A stretch of 64,000 bases of DNA from Parapedobacter indicus (GTDB lineage Bacteria; Bacteroidota; Bacteroidia; Sphingobacteriales; Sphingobacteriaceae). Both the position numbers and the translations under genes were made by a program. Shown piece by piece: positions 35,092-46,400 of the stretch. Each line of letters opens with the position of its first letter. The first letter of the stretch is position 1. Location: NCBI RefSeq assembly GCF_900113765.1, contig NZ_FOQO01000010.1, forward strand, positions 269,114 through 333,113, in the 5' to 3' direction. The notes under the pieces were generated by a model. That model searched no databases. It was not told the DNA's origin and saw only the letters and a list, made by a program, of their open reading frames with translations.

Positions 35092-36642
35092 ATGGAATAT
35101 ATATACATCGGCATAGCTTTCGTCGTAGGTGCGGCCGTGGGTCGCTTCGCTCTGCGATTTTTATTCAAAAAGCAGGAAGTGGCGGCCCAGAGTAAGGCCA
35201 AAAAAATTCTGAAGGAAGCTGAACAGGCGGGCGAACACCTGAAGAAACAGCGACTGTTGGAAGCGAAAGAGAAATTTTTACAGTTGAAGGCCGAACACGA
35301 GAAAGAAACCAGCCAGAAAAACAACACGCTAAGTCAGCGTGAGGGCGGTATCCGACAGAAAGAACAGTCGCTCAACCAGAAAATGGAAAACCTGAACCGT
35401 GAAAAACAGGAGTTGGAAAATACACGGAAAAACCTGGAGCGGCTTACTGAACTGAATGAGAAGAAGCAGGAAGAGGTGGAGCAGCTCAAATCCCAACACA
35501 TCAAGCAGTTGGAGACCATCGCAGGTCTCTCAGCAGAGGAAGCCAAAAATCAACTGATTGAAAATCTCAAAGAAGAGGCCCGTTCGCAAGCGATAGTCCA
35601 AATTAAGGACATTGTTGACGAAGCAAAACTAACGGCGACCAAAGAGGCGAAAAAAGTGGTGATCCAGACTATTCAGCGCACCGCTACAGAGAGTGCCATT
35701 GAGAATACGGTATCGATCTTCAATATTGAAAACGACGAAATCAAAGGGCGTATCATCGGTCGCGAGGGGCGGAATATCCGTGCACTTGAAGCTGCTACCG
35801 GTGTTGAGATCATTGTTGACGACACACCTGAGGCGATTATCCTTTCAGGCTTTGATCCCGTGCGCCGTGAAATTGCACGCTTAGCCTTGCACCGCTTGGT
35901 AACGGATGGGCGTATACACCCAGCCCGCATCGAAGAAGTGGTAGCCAAAACCAAACATCAGATTGAAGATGAGATTGTTGAAATCGGTGAACGGACTGTG
36001 ATTGATTTGGGCATACATGGGCTTCATCCCGAACTGATCCGCATGGTAGGCCGTATGCGCTATCGCTCATCCTATGGCCAAAATCTGCTTCAGCACTCTC
36101 GGGAGGTGGCTAATTTCAGCGCCACGATGGCAGCAGAGTTGGGACTTAATATAAAGCATGCAAAACGTGCAGGATTACTCCACGATATAGGCAAGGTGCC
36201 CGATGATAATCCTGAGCTTCCCCACGCCATTCTGGGGATGCAGCTGGCCGAAAAATACAAAGAACATCCCGAGGTGTGTAATGCGATCGGTGCCCACCAC
36301 GATGAAATCGAGATGACTTCATTAATCTCGCCGATCGTGCAGGCATGTGACGCCATTTCCGGAGCCCGGCCGGGAGCCCGTAGGGAAGTCGTCGAAAATT
36401 ACATCAAACGGCTCAAGGAACTGGAAGAGTTAGCGCTATCCTATCCGGGAGTGGAAAAGACCTTCGCTATACAGGCCGGTCGCGAATTGCGGGTAGTCGT
36501 ACAAAGTGAGCGAGTATCGGATGCTCAAGCGGAATTGCTCGCGGCGGATATTTCCACACGGATACAAACTGAAATGACTTACCCGGGACAAATTAAAGTG
36601 ACGGTCATCCGGGAAACCAGGTCGGTATCTTATGCAAAGTAG
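35092..36642 (+). CDS. rny: Ribonuclease Y
   Basis: 516 aa. N-terminal membrane anchor (IYIGIAFVVGAAVGRFALRF), a long coiled coil (about residues 30-160), a KH domain (GRIIGREGRNIRALEAATG), an HD phosphodiesterase domain (LLHDIGKVPD and AIGAHHDEIE) and the C-terminal ADISTRIQTEMTYPGQIKVTVIRETR. This is a membrane-bound endoribonuclease that starts mRNA decay. Full length with key residues present. It lies directly downstream of the 6S-like RNA. Confidence 0.97.
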   Translation: MEYIYIGIAFVVGAAVGRFALRFLFKKQEVAAQSKAKKILKEAEQAGEHLKKQRLLEAKEKFLQLKAEHEKETSQKNNTLSQREGGIRQKEQSLNQKMENLNREKQELENTRKNLERLTELNEKKQEEVEQLKSQHIKQLETIAGLSAEEAKNQLIENLKEEARSQAIVQIKDIVDEAKLTATKEAKKVVIQTIQRTATESAIENTVSIFNIENDEIKGRIIGREGRNIRALEAATGVEIIVDDTPEAIILSGFDPVRREIARLALHRLVTDGRIHPARIEEVVAKTKHQIEDEIVEIGERTVIDLGIHGLHPELIRMVGRMRYRSSYGQNLLQHSREVANFSATMAAELGLNIKHAKRAGLLHDIGKVPDDNPELPHAILGMQLAEKYKEHPEVCNAIGAHHDEIEMTSLISPIVQACDAISGARPGARREVVENYIKRLKELEELALSYPGVEKTFAIQAGRELRVVVQSERVSDAQAELLAADISTRIQTEMTYPGQIKVTVIRETRSVSYAK

Positions 36643-36720
36643 CGAGCAAGTGAACGAGGAATAGGAGAATACGTGGAAAAAGGGGATAAGTAATTAAAAA
36701 AACAAAGGACGCCGGAGGGA

Positions 36721-37257
36721 ATGGCCAAAACCAAGAAACAGCAGCAAAAACCACAGATCACCCCGAAGCGGGAAGTAGATGTTTACTTTGAAACATTCGA
36801 TAGGCAATTTCAACATCCCGTTAATCGGGTTATTCAATACTTAGCTATTCCGGTTTTTTCGTTTGCAGTATTAGGCCTTGTATGGATGATACCGTTTCCC
36901 GAAATCGGATTTCTGAAGAAAAATGGGTATGATACCTTTCTCAACTGGGGTTCGTTTTTCATCGCTGGCATGATTTACTATTACCTTAGGCTGGCAACGA
37001 CGTTGTCTTACGCGGTGTTGCTTACCGTGGGAGTGTTTAGCTTTTTTATTGTGCGACTGGAATATGTAGAACAGGCAGGAGGACCTGCGGTTTGGATGGT
37101 CTGCACCCTGTTGTTATTGATGTCTTTCCTGGTGTTATATTTGGGCAAACGCATGGAGCGGAATCCGGTGCCATTCGGTAGCTTTTTACGGATGCTGACA
37201 TTAGGGCCCATATGGCTCTGGCACTTCGTTTTTAAAAAGCTTAACATTCCGTATTAA
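36721..37257 (+). CDS. Mpo1-like / DUF962 membrane protein
   Basis: 178 aa. A basic N-terminus (KTKKQQQKPQ) leads to YFETFDRQFQHPVNRVIQYLAIPVFSFAVLGLVW, whose HPVNRxIQYLAIP pattern and early membrane helix match the DUF962/Mpo1 family (yeast Mpo1 is an iron-dependent fatty-acid dioxygenase). Four hydrophobic segments follow, and PIWLWHFVFKKL closes the chain. Some family members have more conserved histidines than I can confirm here, so activity is not claimed. Convergent with the NTPase gene, 12 nt apart. Confidence 0.7.
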   Translation: MAKTKKQQQKPQITPKREVDVYFETFDRQFQHPVNRVIQYLAIPVFSFAVLGLVWMIPFPEIGFLKKNGYDTFLNWGSFFIAGMIYYYLRLATTLSYAVLLTVGVFSFFIVRLEYVEQAGGPAVWMVCTLLLLMSFLVLYLGKRMERNPVPFGSFLRMLTLGPIWLWHFVFKKLNIPY

Positions 37258-37269
37258 CCAAATCCTGTG

Positions 37270-39783
37270 TTATCCATATTTTTTCGACAGTGCACCTAAT
37301 CCCATTGTATAGCCGAAAGCAGCAAATTGGAATTTAAGGCTATTAATGTGGTGTATTTGCTCGTCCTTGGGCACCTCTTCCAAAATAAGAATCCTGTAAT
37401 AGGCCTCTAGTAACTTGAAGCCGTATGTTTCGCATATGGATATGGCACGTTGCCCAATAATTCGATAGTCTTCTATATGGGTAAGCTTGCCAGATTGGAT
37501 ATGGAACAGCGCGTGTAAAAGACGATAAGATAAGTTATTCAGTGACGCCGTATTTTCTTTGGTGATTAGGGGAGCCGCCACTTCCAATTTGTTACATTCA
37601 AGAAGGTATAAGCCGTATACAAGCGATGTGTAATCTGCCTCGAAAGCCTGTGTTGGGTTGATCGCTTCAAGCCGGCGACGGAGAACCTCACTATACCCTT
37701 GTGCAATTTGTACATTACCGGATACTTTGACCAACATGTAGATCAGTAGGTCGAATAATTGGCTACCTGACGTGTAATCTGACAGCGACAGTTTGTGTGG
37801 TAGGGCATTAAGTTCACGGGTAACGTCGTCGTCGATAATGCCTTCTTTGAAATATTGGTAAAGATAGGAAAGTACACGAAGTGGATTGATCAGAAGGCTG
37901 GCAAATGTTTCGGGTTGTTTTGCGGAAAGGGCATCGAGTTGATGGAGCAGGTCCTCCTCTTCCCATTTAAGTAAGGCTATAAATGCGAGTTTGCTGCGGA
38001 GAATGATTTCCTGTGTTTCCGATAGATCAAAGGACAATAGTTTTGCAATATTGGACTCATATTCTGTTTGGAAACAGCTGTAATTGAGTATATAATCAAC
38101 GAACCGGCTGTTATGAAGCTTGAGCCTTATTTCTTGTTTTGTGGCCGTGCAGGTGCTTTTACTGAGTTTGTCAAGGGCATCACATATAAAAGCCAGTACT
38201 TCAAATCGATCTTCTTTTAAAAAAGAGATAGACTCGATTTGGTTGATCAATCGCATGTCGCCGGATTCGGTATAAAATAACAATAGCCATCTCAGCTGTT
38301 CGATTTTTGTTTGATTGCTTATCTCTGTCTGATCCAATTTCAGAATGAGTTCGTCCGTTTCGTATGCGTTGTTGAATAATCGTAGTGCCATAAAATAGGC
38401 GGCAACTGTATTTGACTGAAACCGGATGACCATCTGCTGCCTTACTTCGAGTCCATCGCTGGTCTCAACGAGAACGCCGGAGTAGAGTAGGTCGTTGTAA
38501 GCCGTTTTATATTGCTTAATGATCGCATAAGCCTGCTTTTTGGAAACCTGCAATTGGTTGCGGTTTTGTTCGATAAGCAACGATAGTTCTTCCGTCAAAG
38601 CTTGCTTAGCTAAGGTATTGACTCCATTGAATACTTTCTTCTTTAAATATTGCGTGATCACTAAGTATTCATCGAATGTGGTTAGTTGACTTGGGTTCAG
38701 TTTCTCACCATTTAGCTCATAATAGTATTGAAAAAGTAGCGGAATGCGGATCAGGCGTTTCTGGTTTGGTTTCAGCAAATGAAAGGGTTTTGTTTTTCCG
38801 TTGATGTTACGGACAAGCTGGTGTAATTCGGTATCCGAAAACGGCGGGACGTTAGCCGATTCGTGGCCGGATGTTCCGCTTAATACTGAAAACCACTGTG
38901 GGTTGACGATGGTGTCTTTAATAATATTTTCGTATTTAAGTAAGGTTGCCGTGCGCAACACCAAGACAATACGGAACCACTTGTATTGCGCGAAATGGCA
39001 CACCATTTCAATAAATTGATTAATTACGCTATAGAATTGTCGGTCAGCGATTAAATCACTATGTAATTCGTCAATGATAAGGTAAAAGTTGCCGGGAGCC
39101 GTGTCGCGATGGTGTTCTATAAAGGTGTCTAACAGATCACTGGAATCAAACCCTAATAGATGTGCCAGCCATCGGTTGCTGTGGTATCCGAAAACCGTTC
39201 CCTGCAAAAGAGAAAGACTGTTGGTGAAAAGGTAAACGTCGTTGGCTGAGGCTGCGTGGTTTTGACAAATCTGTTCTTCGACCCAATGGGAAACGGCGAT
39301 GGTCTTTCCATGTCCGGTGCCCCCGCTGAGTATACCGGTGGTGGCGCCACTGAGATGGAGATGGTTCATAAAAACGTCCACACATTCGCGTTTTACTGTA
39401 AGGTGATAGGGAATGCCGCATTTATGTTTGTTGCTTTGGATGTTGAACAAACTGATTTTGGTTGCATTCAATGAAATCTCACCCCACGAACGTTGCTCTG
39501 ACGTTTGTAGTTTTCCCTGCTCCATTTGGGTGTAAAAATAGTCCCAGCTTTCAAAGCCACAATATTCAGCCAGTGCGTTAAGTGTATATATAGACGGCTG
39601 ATGTATCGATGATGCAAAGCCAAAAACCCGTTTAAGTGTCGTTTCGCTAACACTTTTATTAGTGGTCGACTTAATTTCAAGGCTGAGCCGATAGCAATCC
39701 GCAGGTACAATTTGTGAAATTTGGGATTTGCCCAAAACCAATGACTTTAACTTATCGAAATAAGCTTGTAGGTATGTTTTCAT
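37270..39783 (-). CDS. P-loop NTPase with N-terminal HTH-like region and helical-repeat C-terminus
   Basis: 837 aa, not a named family to me. The N-terminal ~90 residues (SETTLKRVFGFASS, PSIYTLNALAEYCGFESWDYF) resemble the small helical DNA-binding-like region of Bacteroidota regulators. A P-loop ATPase follows: Walker A GGTGHGKT (154-161) and Walker B FYLIIDE (Asp238, Glu239). The C-terminal ~450 residues are helical, TPR/HEAT-like. This layout resembles signal-transducing STAND-type ATPases. No signal peptide. It is transcribed away from the 3921-aa T9SS protein across a 618-bp gap, so it may regulate that gene, but a stand-alone defence or sensor ATPase is also possible. Confidence 0.75.
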   Translation of the reverse strand: MKTYLQAYFDKLKSLVLGKSQISQIVPADCYRLSLEIKSTTNKSVSETTLKRVFGFASSIHQPSIYTLNALAEYCGFESWDYFYTQMEQGKLQTSEQRSWGEISLNATKISLFNIQSNKHKCGIPYHLTVKRECVDVFMNHLHLSGATTGILSGGTGHGKTIAVSHWVEEQICQNHAASANDVYLFTNSLSLLQGTVFGYHSNRWLAHLLGFDSSDLLDTFIEHHRDTAPGNFYLIIDELHSDLIADRQFYSVINQFIEMVCHFAQYKWFRIVLVLRTATLLKYENIIKDTIVNPQWFSVLSGTSGHESANVPPFSDTELHQLVRNINGKTKPFHLLKPNQKRLIRIPLLFQYYYELNGEKLNPSQLTTFDEYLVITQYLKKKVFNGVNTLAKQALTEELSLLIEQNRNQLQVSKKQAYAIIKQYKTAYNDLLYSGVLVETSDGLEVRQQMVIRFQSNTVAAYFMALRLFNNAYETDELILKLDQTEISNQTKIEQLRWLLLFYTESGDMRLINQIESISFLKEDRFEVLAFICDALDKLSKSTCTATKQEIRLKLHNSRFVDYILNYSCFQTEYESNIAKLLSFDLSETQEIILRSKLAFIALLKWEEEDLLHQLDALSAKQPETFASLLINPLRVLSYLYQYFKEGIIDDDVTRELNALPHKLSLSDYTSGSQLFDLLIYMLVKVSGNVQIAQGYSEVLRRRLEAINPTQAFEADYTSLVYGLYLLECNKLEVAAPLITKENTASLNNLSYRLLHALFHIQSGKLTHIEDYRIIGQRAISICETYGFKLLEAYYRILILEEVPKDEQIHHINSLKFQFAAFGYTMGLGALSKKYG

Positions 39784-40140
39784 GTAAAGGCAGATATTTG
39801 AAACAATAAACCTAGTTAATCTCCGACTTATCGTTTTTTTATGTTTTTCAAGGTGAATTGGCTATCAGCTATCCCATATTGGTTTGCTATTTTTTTTCAT
39901 CCTGTTTTTGTTTGGTAGTTGTTTCTGTTTATTGTGTGCATGACTCACCCGTTCATATCGCCGTTTTACCTAACAGCAAGGGTTTACTAGGTAAATTTTC
40001 ATGATTTCATCTTAAGCAGTGTGAAAGCAAACCTACAGATAATTTGTGGAGTATATGCAACAAATTGTGAGCGTGAATGAAATGAACAAATCGACTCGTA
40101 AATGAATAGAGTGAACAATATAACCGAGTAGCGACCCAAT

Positions 40141-40148
40141 TATCTTTG
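40141..40148 (+). promoter_or_regulatory. -7 box of the 3921-aa gene
   Basis: TATCTTTG, exact TAnnTTTG match, about 254 nt before the ATG at 40402. No -33 TTG at standard spacing, so an activator may be needed. Confidence 0.5.
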
Positions 40149-40188
40149 CGAGAAATAAAGGTTATGGCAGGATAGCTTTATTAAAAGA

Positions 40189-40225
40189 GACACTTCCGAA
40201 GAACAAGGTGTTCTCCGGAAATGTC
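40189..40225 (+). promoter_or_regulatory. Leader hairpin 1
   Basis: Nested complementary segments GACA/TGTC, TTCCG/CGGAA and GAACA/TGTTC give 14 base pairs with small internal loops and an AGG tip. Not followed by a T-run. Confidence 0.6.
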
Positions 40226-40330
40226 TAAAACATCTACCGGCTATCTGTTGGCAATAACCATACCATTTTTGGCAATGGAGAGCTCCTCCGCTTTGGATCA
40301 TCTTATTGCCTAATGAAAAACAAACAATTT

Positions 40331-40351
40331 TTTTGTGCGCAATGCACAAAA
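40331..40351 (+). promoter_or_regulatory. Leader hairpin 2
   Basis: TTTTGTGC (40331-40338) pairs perfectly with GCACAAAA (40344-40351), loop GCAAT, about 50 nt before the ATG. Unlike a terminator, it has a T-run on its 5' side. Confidence 0.5.
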
Positions 40352-40401
40352 GCGCTGATTATCTATTGAAAAACATTTTACGCTTATAAACCCATTGTTA
40401 C

Positions 40402-43400
40402 ATGGAAGCATCATCTACTTATCTAAAAACTTCGTTCTTGCGTTTTATTATTTGTTGTCTAGCTGCCATTGTGGTGCTGTTTTCTCCTTTTGGGGAAGTA
40501 ATGGGACAGACAAAGGTCTACTCCGATCTCTCCCCTAGTTCCGGTATCAGGGCATGGGGGGCGATAAGCGGTAACGAAAGTACAGACAATTCGGTTTTAC
40601 ATGGTGTTTTTGGAGATGATCACATTGCAATTTCTGAAACATCCGGAACACTTGGGACTAATTTCGAAGCGAGTTTGTTTGCAAAGACAAAAACGCTTTT
40701 AGGATTGGGGTATAACGGGGAGGCTTGGGTGCAATACAAGTTCGCAGACGATTTACCGTCTGGAACAAAGGTGCTGATCCCGTTCGATCTGCCCGAATCG
40801 TCTGGACTAAACCTGGATTTGCTTAACCTCGTTGGCGGGTTGCTGGGGTTGGTGGAAGATAATATCGTAAATGCGTCTGTTTATTCAGGAGCTTCTGAGG
40901 GTAGCAATGGTACTGAAATCACTTCGGGAATTTATAAAGATATTGTACGTGATGCTGAGGGAAACCTTTGTTTTTTGATAACCTCTACCGGGTCGACCTT
41001 TAATTCAGTTCGGTTTAGTTTGCGATATCAAACGACCTTGCTAGGCGTTAATTTGGGATCGTCATTGACGTCTAAAACATATGATGCTTATTATCTTGAA
41101 GGAGTAGACGCATGTACATCCGTGTTGTTTACCGATTTGGGGCGTTCGCAAAACATCAATGTAAATTTATCGGAGACCGTCATCAACCCTGAATTTGTAC
41201 TTGATGAAAATACGTCAAACTATTCGGAGATTAGGTTGGGGTTATTATCAGCCGGTGCCACGGCTTCCCAAAGCCTTTATTTTCCGGAATTATCCGAGCC
41301 CAATTCGATACTTAACGTCAGACTTCAGGTTAATCCCGCAGCATTGAATGTGAATCTTTTGGGTGCTTACGGAGTCAGGGCATACAATGGAGATACTCAG
41401 GTATTCGAACAAGTGATCGATGGTGGTTTGATTGGCGGGGTAGATGTGTTGAGTCTTTTAGGTAGTGGTGGGATTGTTACGATACCGTTTGAAATTGCAA
41501 ATCAATATGACCGGGTTGAAGTAGTGCTCTATTCGACGGTGAATCTTAATGTCGGTTCCGGGGTACGTTTGTATGGCGCAAGCCGCACCAGTGCCGGTTG
41601 CCCTCCGCCGCCGCCAACACCGAGCCCGCTGATTGATCCGGTGTGTGCAAACGCGACGATCGTAGCCATGCAAAATGTGGATGATCCCCAGAACGCTGTA
41701 GATGGAGATTTTGATAGTTATGCTACCATTCGTTCCGATGCGGGGGTATTAATTGGTTTGGGAGGAAACGAGGGGCATTTAGAGGTGGCATTCGATAATC
41801 CGGTTCCGGTTGGGAAAACAGCTTACGTTCGAATTGACTATGACGACAATATCTTAAAAGCACTATTGGCCGGCAGTTTAGGCAATGTCGTTGCTTATCT
41901 ACTGGATAATTTGGTTTTAGGTAACCATTATTTTGATGTCGTACTAACCAATAGTGGGGCTCCTGTATTAACAACGTCCGGAAATGATTTCTTTGCCAGT
42001 GCAAACGGTCAGGTACGGATTGTGCAAGACCGATTAGGTAGGTATTACATTGCGATCAAAGCAGAAAACGAATTTACAAATATTCGTTTAGTAGACCACA
42101 CGGTCGGGGCGTTGGGTGTATTGACACCGGACAAATATTTGAATGTTTACAGCATTTGCTATGAAAACAGCGATGCAATTTGTGACCCGGCTTTTGCTAC
42201 CTATGTAGGTGGCGAAGGGATCGATTTGGCAGTAACGCCGCTTGGTGACGTCGGAGTGACGGATGCGCCTTTTGCCATAGATGGAAATCTGGCGACTGCC
42301 TCTACAATCAGTATCGGCAATGTTGGCGTGGGTGCTTCTGTGTACCAATATGTCAACTATCACTCGCTCTCGGCTGAAGCCGATCACTTCCGTGTGAAGC
42401 TGAAGATGCCCGGTGGGGCCGTTACCGCAGAGGTACTTGGCAGTATTGTCATTAAGGCATTCGATGGAAATGACGAGGTGTATTCGCAGCAACTTACCAG
42501 TGGGTTGCTCTCGGGCGTAGATCTATTGGAGCAGATTGCTAATCAGGAAATGCTTAACATTCCGATCGCTCCTGGTAAACCATTTGATCGTGTGGCAGTA
42601 GGTATCGAGTCACTCGTATCAGCCAATGTAATTGACAATCCGCTGGAGATTTATAGTATAGAGCGTTTCAGTGCGGATTGCCCGGATCCGGAATTGACAG
42701 TTCCTGATCCGACGGAAACACCTTTTGAGCAATCGTCTTGTGAAGCGGAAGTGGTGGCATGGGATCATGCAAACTTTCCGTTTTGGGCAGCTGATGGAAA
42801 CAACGAGACCTTTGCGACATTATCGGCCAACAGTGGAGCGCTGGCGGGTATCGGAGCTTACACCGGCTACCTGGAATACGAATTTGCTTCGGAAATCCCA
42901 GCCAACAAGACGACCTATATTCGTATCGACATGGAAGAGGACCTCTTGGGTCGCTTGTTGAGTGGAACGTTGGGCACATTGCTGGATGATGTCGGTGGTT
43001 TATTACTCGGGGATCATTATTTTTCCGTGGAAGCAAAACCCAGCATCGATGGTGCCCCCGTCTTGACCGGATCGAGTCAAAGCGGATTTGCAGGTGTCAC
43101 CGGTGGAGATCTCCGTCTGGTGCAGGATAACATCGGCCGATATTACATCGCGGTTACTCCCGATGCACCTTATAAAAATATCCGTATTACAGAACACTTC
43201 CCGGCTTTGGTGGGGACCACCCAAGAAGGAAGTACGATGAATATTTATGAAGCCTGTCAGGAAATCGGAACGGATGCCTGTCTACCGGCTCGGTTTACCT
43301 CTTTTGACCAAACTGGGTTATCTTTGGGTGCGTTGAATGGGGCGGGTGTAACGAATGCCGATCATGCCATCAACAGCAATTCGTCCGATTATTCGGAAAT

Positions 43401-46400
43401 CAGCACGGGAACCGTTGCGATAGCAGCACAGGTGTCTCAGCGGATTTATTTCAACCAGCTGTCACAGACCGGTGATGACCTGCGCATACGTCTTCAGATG
43501 AGTGCTCCGACGTTACTGACCGCTGATGTCCTCGGGAACTATGAAGTGGTAACTTATCATGGGGCGGAAGAACAGGAGCGCTTTACGTTGCAGGATGGAG
43601 GTATCATCAATGATCTGAACATACTGAACATATTGTTTAATTCCGGAGGCATTCAGACGCTCACTTTCGAAACAACAAAACCATACGATCGAGTAGACGT
43701 GGTGGTCGGATCACTGTTGAATGCGACGACGAATTCCCCCGTAAGGCTATACGAAGTAAAACGAATTGGGGCCGGTTGTCCGCCTGACCCGGCTACAGAA
43801 TCACCCTTTGAAAATCCAACCTGCATAGCCGAACTTATTGATGCATCAAATGCCGACGATATCCAAAATCTGTTTGACGACGATTTTGATACGTATGCCG
43901 TGTTAAATTCCGGTGCGGGAACTTTATTGGGTATCAACGAATACGAAGGCTTTGTGGAATTGGGCTTTGGCCAGGATATAGAAGCCGGAAAAACGGCTTA
44001 TGTACGCATTGATTTCGACCCCACCTTATTAGAAAACTTATTAGGTGGTAGCATTGGCGGTGCGTTGGCCTCAGTAGTGGATAATTTGACGTTGGGTGAC
44101 CACTATTTCTCTATACAAGCTAAAAACGCTAATAGCGTTGTCTTAGAAGGAGCAAGCAACGATAATTTTGGTGGCAATACCGACCGCATCCGTATCGTAC
44201 AGGATAAGTTTGGGCGGTATTATATTGCCATTACTCCAGACGAGGCCTTTGACGCGATCCGGATTACGGATCACACCAATTCGGCACTAGGCGTGTTAGC
44301 GCGGCCAAATACCATGAATGTATATGGTGCTTGCGTGGATAACCCGACAGCCGATTGCCAGCCCGTATTTGTCACTTCGTTTGATGCCACGGGGCTTGAC
44401 TTGGATTTGGCGGATTTGGGTGGGTCCGGTGTAACGGATGCATCAGATGCGATTGACGACAATACGACAAACTATTCTGAGATTAATTTGGGGGCAGTTG
44501 CCGTCGGAAAATCTGTGGAACAATATTTCGATTTCAGGAAGCCTGCTCTTCCAACTGAAGTGGTGAATATTACCCTTTCTTACGGAACAGGTGCGGTTGA
44601 TTTGAATTTGTTGGGCAGCATTGAGATAAAGGCCTATAACGAAACGGTAGAGGTAGCCCAACTGGATTGGAATGGCGGTATTATTAACGGGGTGAACGTA
44701 CTTAACGCACTGAACAATGGCGGAAAGGCGGTCATACCTTTTGGTCCAGGCGTGGAATACGATCGGATCAGTGTGGGTATTACCGGTGTCGCAGGTCTCA
44801 GCGTGTTGCCTGCATTACGCATTTATGCCGTAGAGAAAGATTGTAACGTACCGCAATTCGTGGCTTGGAAGAGCTACGTAGTTGATGGCGATGCGAGCCT
44901 GGCCTCAGTAAAAGGTAGCGAAACAGTTGAATATACCATTCATGTTCGCAATACAGGTACGGTGGCATTGGAAGATTTGATCTTGACTGATGTGCTGCCG
45001 GCCCACACCGCGTTGGTGGCCGGATCCATTTCGGATGGAGGTACAGAAGCCGCGGGAACCCTTACCTGGGAAAACGTTGATGTTCCCGTGGCTGGTGAAG
45101 CCCTGGTCAGCTTCTCCGTGACGGTAGACCAGAACTTAACTGGGGTTTCGGAAATCACGAATGTGGCGTTGGTGAAATTGGATGCCAGCGATCCGGGAGT
45201 AGAAACTTTTCCGCCATTGGATAACCAAAACCCAATAGATCCGGATGAGAGCGGTGATACAGGAACAATTATCCCGGTGGAGCAGATTTATTCGCTGGTA
45301 TCTTGGAAAGCGTATGCCATCACCGGTGGGACTTCTGCGACTTCAGTTAGCGGAGGGGAGACGGTGGAATATACCATTTATGTTCGGAATACGGGCAACC
45401 AAGACTTGACCAATGTGGTAGTTTCGGATGTATTGCCAGCCGGTGTAACGTACGTGTCCGGTGGTACCTTAACGGGAAGTACGGTCAGCTTTAACATCGG
45501 ATCATTGGCGGTAGGAGCCACCTCGACCGGCCGGTCGTTTACCGTTAGAGTAGACGACGACCTAACCGGTGTCGATATGGTCCGTAACGTGGCGGTGGTG
45601 AATGGTGACGATCTGACACCAACGGAAAGTTACCCGCCGGTGGATAATGAAACGCCAGGCGAGCCCGATGATACCGGCGATACAGGTACCGAAATACCTG
45701 TCGTACCGCTGCATGATATCGATATTTCCCTCAACGGGTTGACCAGTGGTGGTAATACCGGACCTGCTGTGAGTGGGGAAACGATCACTTACACGATTAC
45801 GGTAGAAAATACAGGTAACAAAGATTTAACAGGGGTTGAGTTGAGTGCCCTTGTGCCAACGAATACGACCTTTGGTAGTAGCGCGGATGGTGGTACCGAC
45901 AGTGGTACGGGTACCGTTAACTTCCCGACATTCGATTTGGGTGTGGGCGAAACGCTTACATTTACGTATGATGTGGATGTGGATCCAATCGATCCCTCCG
46001 TTGTTACATCGATTGACAACACGGGTACCGTTACCTTCCGGAATGAAGGTAATACAGCAGATGAGACACGGACTGCCAATCATACGATGAATACGTCATG
46101 TATTACGTTGGACGCCAGCGGTATCTCGTTGCCGGGTAATGATGAGATTTGTGAAGGCGGGTCGATTACGTTGAATGCGAGTTTAACGGGCGGCCCGATC
46201 GCTGGCGCACAATTCTTATGGTTCAACAATCCAAGCTTAACGGGTACGCCCTTGGTCGGCGATGCAGTGACGGTAAGTCCGGACGCAACCACAACATATT
46301 ATGTGATTGTCAATGCAGAAGGGTATTGTTTCGACACCCCGCCGGCCCAAGTAACCATTACAGTGAATCCACAGCCGAGCATTCCCACTATAGGCTATAC

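Larger units (their letters stand above)
39784..40401 (+). other. Long divergent intergenic region with structured leader of the 3921-aa gene
   Basis: 618 bp between the NTPase start and the giant-protein ATG. It holds a -7 box at 40141-40148 and, in the predicted ~247-nt leader, two strong hairpins (40189-40225 and 40331-40351) and a direct repeat TTGGCAAT (about 40248 and 40274). The half nearer the NTPase is T-rich with no clear gene. Confidence 0.6.

Noticed and set aside
40140..40349. 69-aa minus-strand ORF in the leader of the 3921-aa gene
   Set aside because: It overlaps the leader hairpins and promoter and has no recognisable features.
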